From the NCBI GenBank assembly GCA_028023455.1, contig JAQFVV010000017.1:6540098-6604097 (forward strand): DNA of 64,000 nt, written 5' to 3'. The position numbers and the translations under genes were made by a program. Positions 22,391 through 34,000 of the stretch are shown here, piece by piece. The notes beneath the pieces were generated by a model, which was not told the DNA's origin, ran no database searches, and saw only the letters and a list, made by a program, of their open reading frames with translations. Within the stretch, counting starts at the first letter, position 1, and the number at the start of each line of letters is the position of its first letter. Source of the DNA: Epiperipatus broadwayi (taxonomy: Eukaryota > Onychophora > Udeonychophora > Euonychophora > Peripatidae).

Positions 22391-23017
22391 AACAGTAGCA
22401 AACTCTCCATGACGGATGTTATGCACAACCCTTTCTGCATCCATTGATTACTAAGGCTTGCACTAGGTGGCACTACTGTATTAAGAGTTTACTGCTGTTT
22501 ATAACAGTTTGTGTAAGCATAGGGAATGGAGATCATATGATGTTTTGTTAGTTTTATATCATTCCTATCTATGGGATGATGGTGATTGTGGTTTTTGATA
22601 AACCAAGAATACCAAAATGCATAGATGCTGAATTGGATTTAGATCTATATGACAAGCAAATGAACTTGGGTTGAAGACCTTAAGGTATTTCTATCTTGAG
22701 TTCCTAACTTTATAGTTATCTTAAATAGGTAAAATGAGGCTGCTGGGTTGCATTGTATCCTTAGATCTTGGTGCAGTGCTCTTAAGATCCAAATCTCCTC
22801 ACTGATGAAAGCCACAAGCCAGAAACTAGTCTGGAGATATTGGATGAGTATGCACTAGATGAGGATTTTTTGCACAAACCTTCTTGCATCCATTGATTAT
22901 TAAAGTTTGCAGTGAGTGGCACTATTGTAAGGAGAGTTTGCTGCTGTTATTAACAGGTTGTGTAAGCATAGGAAATAGTAATCATGTGATGTTTTATTGG
23001 TTTTATACCACTCCTGC
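22391..23017. mobile_element. Penelope-like insertion with two pLTR-type copies, one with hammerhead core
   Basis: A 10-bp direct repeat, TTATTCTTTT, at 22381-22390 and 23018-23027 marks an insertion into the RTE copy. It contains two direct copies of an about 200-bp unit (22391-22580 and about 22795-23010) sharing CTGCATCCATTGATTA, AGTGGCACTA (AGGTGGCACTA in the first), TTGTGTAAGCATAGG and ATGATGTTTT. The second copy is complete at its upstream side and carries the hammerhead core; the first is truncated there. The spacer (22580-22790) encodes nothing recognisable. The element is related to 13873-14219. Confidence 0.7.
22787..22845 (+). ncRNA. Hammerhead ribozyme-like core, better preserved helix I
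   Basis: CTGATGA (22802-22808), 13 nt, GAAA (22822-22825), then CTAGT and C (22826-22831) give both catalytic boxes and a GUC cleavage triplet. Helix I is strong: TTGGAT (22840-22845) pairs with ATCCAA (22787-22792) and GGAGAT (22833-22838) pairs with ATCTCC (22793-22798). The basal pair is T22832-A22801, with small bulges. Helix III is the palindromic ACTAGT, which would need dimerisation. Helix II retains only G-C/C-G inner pairs beside mismatches. The fold is inferred by eye. Confidence 0.6.
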
Positions 23018-23460
23018 TTATTCTTTTGATTGGTGAGAATCCAAAGTTTGTTCTGGATGAGTTGTATTTATTTTGGTAAAGATTTTATATAGACCTGATA
23101 AAAGAATTATAGATCTGTAATTTCTAGTATGTATCTTTCTTAAATATTAATATTATTATTGCATTCTTCTGTATATAATTTTGTCTATTATTTCTCTATT
23201 TTTTCATCTTCTTTTAAATTATCAATAATAATTCCATCATTTTTTGGAGCTTTTCCCTTCTTAATATATTTAATTGCCTGTTTCATCTCTTCATTTAAAA
23301 TATTTAGTAATTAAAAAAGAAGTAATTATAGGGGATATTTTGTTTTCTTGTTTTGTATTACTATATAATTTTTTTTATAGAATTTTTTCTACATTTATCA
23401 TAGTGTTATCTTTATGTTTTTAATAGTTGTTCCATCTTTTCATCTTATTGCAAAAACAAC
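23018..23460 (-). pseudogene. RTE LINE, upstream RT segment
   Basis: Third piece of the interrupted RTE copy. It is collinear with 56650-57140 in the better copy (CTGATAAAAG-x-x-T...GTAATTTCTA, ATTCCATCATT, TACTATATAATTTTTT-TATAGAATT). On the minus strand it encodes the region ahead of the RT palm. The join with the next RTE fragment is near 23460. Confidence 0.6.
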
Positions 23461-23900
23461 TTTTCCCATACAAGATATTGTTTTACACTTAGATAAGCAT
23501 ATTTTCTTTTAATATTAAATTATATTTATCAAAAATACTACATCCTAGTTTAATTTTTGATTACTTTCATCCGTTATGTTTCTATTTTAATTAACTGCTT
23601 CAAGATCTTTATGAAGATAGGTAATGAATTACAAATAATTAACTTTTTGTTATTCATTATTATCAGTCTTTTTATGTGTTTATGAGTGTGTGTCTGAAGG
23701 ACAGTTGGCCATAATTTTAGTCTTATTGCTTCTATTTTCACTTCTACCTTTTTGCTTTCATTTAATATTTCTTGTAATATTTTTTTGAGGTTCTGAAGCT
23801 TTATTTGCAAAAACAATTATATCATCTTCAAAATATAAATAGCTTAAATAATATTCACCTATTTTATCTTCTTAAGTTTTCCATGTTAGTAATTTACTTG
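23461..23900 (-). pseudogene. Separate RTE LINE RT fragment
   Basis: The minus strand reads KIGEYYLSYLYFEDDIIVFA and then LQEILNESKKVEVKI, matching the RTE catalytic segment (FADDIVLFA...LQELNxxSKKVGLKIN). The second D pair is kept, but A has become E. The piece repeats a part of the ORF already represented at 19680-20385, so it is an independent truncated insertion upstream of the main copy. Confidence 0.7.
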
Positions 23901-26539
23901 TAGAAAGTGTAATTGATCGGTCAATTCTAAAGTTACAATTGATATGAGGGAAAGAATGATGCTGTAAGTACACTATTTGAAACTTTTATTAAGTTTACAG
24001 GCTCGGAAAAATAAATAATTGATTTCATTATCATTAAAGTTAATTTTAAAGAAGTCTCTTATTTACCAAACTCTCAGGTTGTCTTGCATTTGAATTTTTG
24101 AATATCTACAGAATAGTGATTGGAATTAACAACTATTTATGGCTCTAAATAACTTTGTTAACATTTTAAATAACTTTGCAAGTACAAAAGATTGGAGAAT
24201 TTTATGGTCCCCATCTTTTGTTTTTAATTTATTGCCTGAGTGCAGTGAAGAATGAAATTAGATATCTATTTTTTATCTAGGAAAAACAAAAATGGGTGTT
24301 GATTTTGTTGATAATACTATTATCTTTTGAAATATAAGTTTTCACATTTAGTCATATTTTCTTTTATAAATTGCTGAAAAGACTGTTATCCTTCATTTAA
24401 ATGTATTGGTTTCTTATAAATTAGAACAAAATTTTAAAACTTATTGTCGATTACTAAGTTTCTGATCAATTACTATGTTGCTACAGTATAATTTGATATC
24501 TGGTTTATCATTAGAAATCTGCAATCATTTGCAGTTATTTGAGATGGAAGTAAATTTGAAATTGTCCCTCTTGCAGTTGTTATTATACCTTTTGAAAGGA
24601 ATTTGTTAACTTGATCAGCACTGATCTATATCTCAGTCTTGAAACTTATTAATGTCCAACTTTAGTCAATGGTTATTAATAATCTGTTCCATATAATAAC
24701 CCTGATTTTGTAACACATAATAAATGTTAAACTGTCTATGTCCTTTGAAGATGGATATCAGGATTTATTGGATTTGCTTAATATGACTATTGTAGTAAAC
24801 CTTAAATATAAGGACTATGATATTTTTTTAATATAGATATACCATAAATTTTTTCTAAAACGAACAACTGATTAATGTTGCCATTAAAGTGTTTTTTAAA
24901 CTTAGCATATTTTTACTTATTCTCTTTGTAGACTCAATAACAGATATTTATATTTAAATATGACTTAGATTAGAGCTACTTTTTTGACCCCTTAAAACAA
25001 TATTTTGTATTTACTTTAAGATAGGCGTTTTATAGATTTTTTTTCTTTACAAAAACTAAGTACATTTTTATCTCGGATTGCAACAGTCCTTTATGCAAGC
25101 ATAATAGAACAAAGTGCATCAAAAACAAATTTTAAAAATACATTGTGTTAATTTTTTTTTAAATTTTAAAACGTACTTTATGGATAGTTAATTTGTTTTC
25201 TTTAAATTAATTATGATTCAGGAAATATTTTCTAGCTACATAAAAAGCAAAATGGCAGACTATCAAGAAAAAGTTATATATTTTTAAAAAAATTATAGCT
25301 ACCAGAATGTGTTTTTGCAATATATTTATCTGCAGGTTAGTCTTTTTTTTTTTTTTGAGAATATACTACGTAAAATGCTTATCATTGATTAATACATTTT
25401 TCAATTTTAACTTTATTTTTTAATGAAATTTTTATATAATTTGAATGGTTTACCCCCCCCCCCCAACCCCCAATTGGAATTCCTGATTTATGATACATTT
25501 TGGGAAACGAATTTATTCTTATTAACTGGGTTAAGGATTTACATCAAAATGTTTCAAAATAGAGTATGTTTTTGATTATTTTACATAAACTAATATAAGC
25601 ATTCATAATTATAATGTATTTTGTCAAGGCTCCTATTTGGTTATTTACTCAATGGAGGTCTTAATTATAAATTTATTTAAATGCACATTATTATATTAAG
25701 TAATATTTACTAAGGCTGTAACCTCAAGAATATGCGACTGAAAAATGCGAAGGTAGGGACCTCTACAGGTCTTAACCACAAACTTACGCTTTGGAATATT
25801 AATCAATGGAAGTTTACATAGTGTGTTGTAGAAATAAGTAAAATTATGTTTATTTTCATATTGAGACTGTTGAACTTGAGTCTGTTTTTGTTTTTTTTTT
25901 GTTAAAGATGGATTATGATTTTTAAAATACATTCTATGATTATATGTTAGCATAAACTGAATAACTTGTAATAGAGTTTAGAACAATTCAAATTCACAGA
26001 ATGATAAGTTCAGATATTGATTTCATGAATGCTTTTGTATTAAACAAGAAATTTAAAATGTAATTTAAAATTTTAATTGCAAACTTTGTATATTTTGCTG
26101 CAGTAAACTTTGCCTTTTGGTGATGTTAATTCTAGTGCAAGTTCCCTTTCGGAGATTTTAATAATTTCTATATTAGAGCACGTTGAAATTTGGTTGATCC
26201 TAGAATCTTTTGCTATTTAATTACTGTTAATCACTTGCCTTTAGATTCAGAGCTTGTTTCATAGATAGATAGATAGATCCACTTTGCCTCATTTGTATAG
26301 TTGGAAGCCATTTTGGTTAATGTGTAAAACTGAAAATGTAGGTTTGTGCAGAAGAGCTAGTTTCTATTAAATGATTAATTATTTTAGTGAATTTTTTTCA
26401 GATAAACATTCAGTACAAATAATAGAATGATGCAAAAGCTAATTTGTGATTTTGTTGATAATGGTATTTAATTTATAGAAATAACATACTTCAGCATGCA
26501 TTCACATATTGATTCAACTTATTTAAAAATTATTTATCA
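23901..26539. other. AT-rich non-coding DNA, no gene seen
   Basis: The stretch includes a C11-12 run at 25453-25464 and a small (ATAG)n patch near 26262-26277. An 85-codon minus-strand frame at 25696-25953 has a less biased middle part (KRKFVVKTCRGPYLRIF) but no recognisable family. It is not called as a gene. Confidence 0.5.
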
Positions 26540-26810
26540 AAGTTCTATCAATGTGGGATCTTAATAATAAGAATGGGATAGATATAATTTATTTTGATTT
26601 ATCTCAACCATTTTATAGAGCCAATTTAGATGTATTTATTACAAAAATTAATAAAATAATTTGTGATATAAAATTTGTTTAATTGGTTCAAATTTTATTC
26701 AATCAACAAGAAATTTTATATTGATCTTAATAAACTGCTTTCTGATATACTGTTAACACATTAAGGAGTTAAACAGGGTGGAACTTTAGCGCTGTTACTG
26801 TAATGGTCAT
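26540..26810 (+). pseudogene. CR1-like LINE RT fragment, 5' half
   Basis: The plus strand reads NNKNGIDIIYFDLSQPFYRA, matching the RT motif DxIYFDFSKAFDKV. It later reads GVKQGGTLALLL, matching GVPQGSxLGPLLF. The sequence breaks off immediately after this motif. The expected continuation, INxYIN...WIYADDTK, is found at 30291-30370. The RT is therefore split by about 3.5 kb of inserted DNA. Confidence 0.7.
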
Positions 26811-27309
26811 ATTTGTACATTCGCGCAACAAAATCCAGAGTTTAGCAAATCATCCCAAGGCTGACCGAAATAAGGTTTTGAGACCTCAAATCCAATCTCA
26901 CCTCAGTTGCTTTACCAACACTCAAAGATTTACCACCGTACGGATGACGTACATGAGGCTACACCAGAATTTTCTTAATTCGCATGCTAGCAGTAGCACA
27001 TCGGTAAAACATGAGACTATAGGAAACTGGCATATTTAACAGTATAGCTATATATAGGTATATAAGTGTAGCATGAGCATACTTACTAAATACGGATTGT
27101 GATTCTTAATAACGAATAGTTAACTAATTAATAATGACTTAATAATCAATAATGATAATAATAGTGAGTAATGACGACTTAATGGGCAAAATTGAGACAC
27201 TTAGCAGTAGTTAAAATTTAAATTAATTTAATGAAAGCCAAATATTTAAATAATAAAATTAATAAATGAAATAATAAAATTACAATAGGATTAAATGGAT
27301 TGTCTCACT

Positions 27310-27575
27310 CGCAGGTGAAGATTTTAGGGATTATAACTTTTTAACATTTGAAGTTTTAATTCACACGCAGGTGATGGTTTTAGAAATTACAATGTATTAA
27401 TATTTGGAATTTTAGTTCACACGCAGGTGATGTTTTTACGGATTCAAGCAGTTTTGGTTTACATATATATATATATGACATTTTAAATCACTTGTAGGTG
27501 ATATTAGTTTTCCGGTTACAAATTATTTAATTTACTTTACTTGTCATATATATGTATCACTCGCAGGTGATGCAG
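27310..27575. repeat. Five spaced CAC-x-CGCAGGTGAT motifs
   Basis: CACTCGCAGGTGA, CACACGCAGGTGATG (twice), CACTTGTAGGTGAT and CACTCGCAGGTGATG recur about every 55-70 bp between 27310 and 27575. The intervening sequence is AT-rich and only loosely conserved, so selection or a minisatellite core on this motif is possible. Its function is unknown. Confidence 0.7.
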
Positions 27576-28050
27576 ATTTACAATATTTTAATTTAGTTTC
27601 ATGAGACTTATTACGTTATAAATTGGTTTAGTTTGCTCATGATGATCTATGCCTAGTTTATGCTATATTTTTGGATTTAGATTTGCTTTAAAGCTACCAG
27701 AAGTGATTATTATTATTTATAAAGAATATTTTATTAAACGCAAATTAATCAATATATTCTCTATATAACTTATATGCCTATAAAATTAGATTCTGTTTCA
27801 GATCAATGCTGAAATATACATTGTTATGCGGGATGAACTGATGATTGGCAGCCAGACTTCAGATACCAAGGCGTATAGAAAATATACAATCTGAGTCCGT
27901 GCGTCTCAAATGTGTGCTTTTTCATGGGATTCGTACCTAGTACCGGTTCCCTTAACACCGTACCCATTACTGTGAAATAGAGACCTTTTAATCCGGGTGA
28001 TCGAAAAACTAATTAATATTCTGGATCCTTGTGCTCCAGTCCTAAATATG

Positions 28051-28140
28051 CAGAATGGGGTGGCCCTTAACCTATGCCCATCTGAAGAAGAAATAGTCCG
28101 AACTAAGAGTAATGGGATGGCCCTTAAAACCTACGTCCAT
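28051..28140. repeat. 57-bp imperfect direct repeat
   Basis: AATGGGGTGGCCCTTAACCT and AATGGGATGGCCCTTAAAAC (28054 and 28111) are each followed by TAYGYCCAT. They lie in a relatively GC-rich patch of the unclassified insertion. Confidence 0.6.
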
Positions 28141-29050
28141 TAGAATGATACAGCAACAAGTATGTATGCCTAAGCGTTTCTTAAGGATATTCGCCCCACT
28201 GACTACATCATTATATAATAAAAATAGGACGCTAAACAATAGTTTCCTTCCATGAAACTACCGTAGATCAGTTCATACTCTAGCATCTATACTTATGCTA
28301 TTAAGGAAGGCTTATGAATCCAATTTGCTAAGCTATCTATATAGGCACTTATATCATTCTAGGCAGGATTACAGCATATTTTGGATAATTACGATACTAA
28401 GTTCTCGCTTTATGCTGTATTTTATCACTTCAGCTAAATATTAATTAAATATTACATTTAAAGCAAACTTATCTTAAAGCATTTATAAGCTTTTAATTAT
28501 ATCTTAAATAAGTTATTTTATCCATTTCAGAAGGGAGTTTTGTTTGTGCATTAATAAACGCGAAATTACATATATGTGAGAATATCTAATCGCTTCTCAC
28601 TAATCATTTAACTACGAGTAAAACTCCATTCTGAACAAACATAGCATAAACAAATACATCATTGAAAATAAAATAAAATTTGGCATAGATTTAACTAAAA
28701 GAAACATAAATTTAGAGCTAAGATTTCACGTAAGTGAAATCAGAAATTTGGCTTTATTTGCTTAGTTTAAAAAGGGTAATGAAACAAAATTAGCTTAAAC
28801 TTGATTGATTCAGTTTAATATAGATTTAACTTATTTACGAGAATTATTAACAAAAGCAAATATTATTAGGCTAAATTACGTAAAATAATTCAGAAACATA
28901 ATTATCATTTAAAATAAATCATTTAGAATTAACCGTAATAAATCGGTTATGATGAATCATTGGGAATCAGTCAATTAAAGCAAGTTAAAACTAAATCAGT
29001 TTTAAGTAAATAAGCATTTATTTTTATATGACGCTATGCGTACAATTGTA

Positions 29051-29202
29051 TTACATTCAAAGATCAGCCTTTCAAGCTAATTGTGCATGCGTCTTCCTGC
29101 ATAAATACTATATCTTGTATTGTAGAGTGAAGTATTCATTTATTATTTAACACTCGCAGAAGATGCACACAATTAGCTTGAAAGGCTGATCTTTAAATGT
29201 AA
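29051..29202. mobile_element. MITE with about 50-bp terminal inverted repeats
   Basis: TTACATTCAAAGATCAGCCT, continuing to about 29100, is matched by its complement ending at 29202 with only a few differences. The inner sequence (ATCAGCCTTTCAAGCTA...CATGCG) is shared with the element at 6303-6441. It is nested in the 3.5-kb insertion. There is no coding capacity. Confidence 0.85.
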
Positions 29203-30290
29203 ATCAGTTTTAATAAATCAGAATAAAATAAATTAGAATAAATCAATCAGGCAAGATTTACGATTTAAATGAGAGAAAATAAAAATTACATTTAACTTGT
29301 AAGTTTAGAATAAATTTAGGTAGCTTTTGAGATTTACAAAGTTTAGTTTAAAAGTTAACTTTAGATTGAGGTAGATCTGTTACCGCTATAAGTTTCTGCT
29401 GTGGCAAGTTGGCTTCATCTTGAGGGTTTCTTTAAGTGGCATCGGCTTCTAGTTCATCCTTTTTCGCATCTTGTAGACTATCATTGGGGTCTAGAAAGCA
29501 AAGGAATTGCTTTTCTAGCCCATCATCATCACGAATTTACAGAATACTTAAAATACTTTCAAAGAATGAATAATTCTGAATGAATGCTGAATGCCTCAAA
29601 GATGGCTGAAGCAAGCTTATATACTAGCTTACCTTCTCTCCCCTGTCTTAGTAGTTTCAGATCTGCTTTTCTAATTACTTCACTGTATTCTTGGAAATCT
29701 GGGATCCCCGCTGTTATTGATTTTTTTTACAGGTGGGTTTTCTCGATCTTGACCACGTTAATTAATTCATACTTGGTTTTAAAATCTATTTTTACTCTTA
29801 AAATTTTAAATAGGTCAGAATACAGCCAGAAGGATTAATTTTATGAAATCATCCTTTTTTAGAAAAACAAATCTAAAGATGGAAAAACATTTTATTATAT
29901 ATGTAACACAATTATATAATTTAACAATATATGCAGAAATATTATAATTTCAAATATTAATTTTAAAATAAATATTCTAAATAAAATTCTCTAATGTTTT
30001 AATCCTATAACATTATTCTTTCCTGCATATATGTAGTTTCTTGTTACACATACACAGCATTTTTCCATTTATTTAACTACTAGAAATATATACCTGCATA
30101 TTTACTGATTTTTACACATATATATACGTTTCTTATACTGTATGCTAAATATATGCACACATACACAACCAGTATATTTAGGTTTAAAATTAGCATGATA
30201 CGAGGATTTGGGTATAGGTATACACAAATAAATACTACTATAGTATATAGTAGGTGAAACAGAAGGATAGACAGATCTGACTGTTTTATT

Positions 30291-31070
30291 ACTAATCAAT
30301 ATTTATATTAATGTTATGATAAATTATATAAAACATTCAAAATTATGGATATATGCTGATGACACAAAATATGTTGATTGTAAAGTGATATTAATTATGT
30401 ATCAAATTGTTGTAAAGATAACTCTGTTCTTGCATGTATGAAAACTGTCCAAAATTATTGTAGATATCTCTTTTAAATTATAAAAACAATCATAAAAATT
30501 TGGTTCTAACTTTTGAATCTAATGAATCTTTTAATACTCATATGAAACAAAATGTATTCAAACTTTATATTACTATTCGAAATGGAAAGTTGTTCTCTAT
30601 AAAAACAAAATTGTTCATAGTTAATGTCTTGATATTACTAAGACTAGATTTTGCAGTGAAAACAAAAATAATGTCAATGAGGTACTGAAAATTTATAATA
30701 GATTTCAAAAACTGGCTGGTCTCAACAAAAAAGTCAATAATTCTTTTTTAAGAACTTGAAAAGATCTGAAACTCTTTTTTGATACAGTTCATGAAAGGCT
30801 ATTATTAACAGACTGTCTCCACAAAAACATTAAGAATAATGATTATAATTTAAGAAAAGCTAATAGTCATAAATGTTTTATACCACCACGTGCTTAGTTT
30901 TCCTTCAGACAAAATATATACAATAATCTTCATTCAAATATTGATATAAAATCAGTTGTATTTTATTAAATTGATTACCAAGAAACTTTTTTCCTGAACT
31001 CTTTTTTATAATGTAAGTATTACTGTAAGTTACTTCGGCTGTTTGTAATGTAAAATGCGCAAATAAAGTA
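30291..31070 (+). pseudogene. CR1-like LINE, 3' half of the split RT
   Basis: The plus strand reads NIYINVMINYIKHSKLWIYA followed by DDTKYVD, the catalytic YADD segment of CR1-type RTs. Later, IYNRFQKLAGLN and TVHERLLLTDCL match the C-terminal RFxKL and ERRxxxDL regions. Stops and shifts are frequent. It is the continuation of 26540-26810. Confidence 0.7.
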
Positions 31071-34000
31071 ATTAAGTGTTATTTCATATTGAGAATAATT
31101 CATAATGTGAATTTTACTTAAAGCAATAGTCTAATTATACTTTTGTAAAAGAAGGCGAAAGATATAAAAGATTATATTTTCACAAATAATTGCTGAAAAA
31201 TCTTTATTAATTAGATATGAAAAGTAATAGTATGTTTACCTAGTTGCTGTGGAGGTCAAGTGATGATTGTGCATCATAGTAAACATAGTGATTGGTTTTT
31301 TTGTTACTTTCTTCAGCTAACTTGCTTTGGGTTCTGCCACTCATTACTTTATTAAAATGCATAAGGCATTATTCAGATAACAAATAGTAATGTGATTATA
31401 TTATAGAGCTTTTAAATTAACTATTAGAAATCAGTTAGATTTTGTATAGGATATTAATTTAAAGTTTTCTTTGCCCTAAATATGTCCAATAGAATAATGA
31501 TCAAGATTAAAAATAAAATATGGAAATGTTTCACCTTATTGAATCCTAGAAATGAAGTTAGGAAACATTCTATTAATAAATGTATGAGACATTGCCAATA
31601 CATCTAAAAGCATACGAAATATAAATTGCATAAGTAGCACAAAAATACAAAATCCTAAATGTATCACACAACCCCCCGGGGAGCCTTACCCCCTTCTCCC
31701 CCCCTTTTTTTTTTCCCTTTTTTTTTTAAAATTATATTTTTATATGAAAATGAAAATTAATTAATCCATTTTTTATAAAATTTTTATTTTTTGTACAATG
31801 CTTACATAACACCCATCAATGCAATAAAGGAACAAATTAAGTATATGAAAATGCTGTAAAGGAAATTCTAGTGCTCTTCGAAATGATCGTTTTATTTTGT
31901 ATTCAAAAACCAATCACAGCATTACAAGCTCTGACCTACCCTATATTTATATATATATTTGATGAGAATATTCATCTTTCTCAGCAAAGTAATGAGTATA
32001 ATATTGAATAAAATGCTCATAAAATACAAAGCAAGCATTTTTATCTTTAAAAAAAAATGTGAACTGAGTTACCATAAGAACTACTTATTGTAGAGCATAC
32101 ATTACCTCATCACTGTTATCAAATGGCATTAAGAGCAAAAATTCATTGTAGAAGAAGTACCACTACTAACACACTTTAGTAATCCATAATTTATCCAGAT
32201 ACATACGCATAAAAAGAAATTCTAACTTATGTACATCTTTACTACTAATAATATATTTTAGTAAAAGATTTTAACATCAAATTTATCCATACACACTCAC
32301 ATAAATCGAACAAATTTTTCTTTTTTGGTTAGGTTTAAGTTTTTTAAGCTGAAGTTAAGTATGCAAAAAAAAATTCTTTTACTGAAATCATGGTACACTA
32401 TAAACAATGAGCATTGCCAATTGCTCAACAAGCTTTGTGATAAATGCTTAGCCAGAGAAAGCATTTAAAATATCTGTCAGGAAACCCCCCTCCCCCAACC
32501 TTTGACCAATGGTTTTGTGCTTTGGCACTCCTCAGAGAGGCGCTTGGGTAGCTTCAGCCAAATTTTAATGTTGAGTCTGTTTTTATTCACGTTTTTGTTT
32601 ATTTGTTCATATTGTTTTGTTTTTTTTAGTTAACTTATAATTGAAGTAGTGGATATTGGTATATATTGTGTTTTCACTGTATCTAAAAAGATACATTATA
32701 TTATTTTAACATAAATTTAATATTAACTCCCTTTTTTTTCTTTTATTTATTAAATAATGATCAAAGAAAATATATATAATCATTTTGGACAACTAAAATT
32801 ATTGAGGAATTCTTTCTTTTATTTAACTCCATTGGAAATGGATCATTCTTAGTAAGATTAATTGCTAGAGCAAGCTCATATTTATCTAATACAGTTGACA
32901 ATGATTATTCTCCTGCAATCCACTTGATTGATAGTTGGCCATAAAAATAGTGCTATATGGAGACATTTATTGTAAATAGTTGGTTTGTACAGATCAACTA
33001 ATTTATTATATGCAAAAATGTTTCACTGATACTTTCAGACAACTCATCCATTTTTATTAATAATGATGTAAAGATTAATAAGAAACTCAAAACATTTATT
33101 ACAGTGTAAGCAAATTCATATAATATTTATTAAATTCTATGCAATTGCATATATTAAAAGTTCTTTTTTAAGTAATTAAATCTTAAAAGAGGTTTGTTAA
33201 CTTAAAGCTTTTACATGTACACTTTCCATGTGATCAGTAGGGTAATTATTTAATTCTGATGATTTAGCTTTAATGTTATTATACTGAAATTGATGTGCTT
33301 TATAGTTGGCAGTAAAAGTATGGAAGTAAGGACATTGATTTAGTTTTAAATGCAGATGATATAAAAAATAATAAGACTTCTGATTTTCAAGATGAATTTT
33401 TCTTTCATTTTCATATTGCTTAGTATGGGTATTTAACATAAAGACTGAATTCATGAGTCGTAGTCAGATTTATGAACTTAAATTGATTCCCTTTTCTGTA
33501 TTTTATATGGTAATGTAAACTATGTAATTAACTCAGATAAAGAAGTCTATATTGTCTTCTTTTCAAGAGAGTAAATACGTGATGCAACAGGAAATTCCAT
33601 TTTAATTTTGATGATGATTATTTAAAAATTAAATAAATACTAAATTAGAAAAATAATAAAATTTAAAAAAACTAACAATCTTATTTTTAATAAAACTGGA
33701 TTTAAAAAAAAAAAGTTAAAACTGTCGCTTTAAAGAAAAATGTTTCAAAGGCATGTATAATGCTATCAATTTTTTTTTTAATGAATAACTTGAAAAGTTG
33801 GCCTAACAAATCCCTGTGATATTCTTTTTTAAATAAACTTATTTGTGTAACCTACAAATAGAATTATAATGAAAATTCCTATACATACTTTCTTCATAAA
33901 ATACTTTTTAATGTTCATTTCTTGGTGTAATTGAAAATCAAGAAAAAACTTCATACATTTCCAATTCATTGTTTATCCATCCATTGGCATATGCTTATGT

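Larger units (their letters stand above)
26811..30290. mobile_element. About 3.5-kb unclassified insertion in the CR1-like LINE
   Basis: Defined by the broken LINE on either side. The left junction is just after CTTTAGCGCTGTTACTG and the right junction before CTGACTGTTTTATTACTAAT; ACTGT could be a short target duplication. The interior differs from its surroundings: less extreme AT content at 26810-27030, 27820-28330 and 29390-29760, more CpG, a five-copy CACNCGCAGGTGAT repeat, a 57-bp direct repeat (28051-28140) and a MITE (29051-29202). No long open frame, LTR pair or transposase motif was found. Plus-strand frames at 26803, 29401 and 29584 are not recognisable. Confidence 0.5.

Noticed and set aside
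25696-25953. Minus-strand 85-codon protein gene
   Set aside because: The N-terminal half is low-complexity, no family was recognised, and there are no splice or promoter signals.
26811-30290. LTR retrotransposon in the split CR1-like LINE
   Set aside because: The two ends of the block share no direct terminal repeat, and no gag/pol or primer-binding-site signal was seen.
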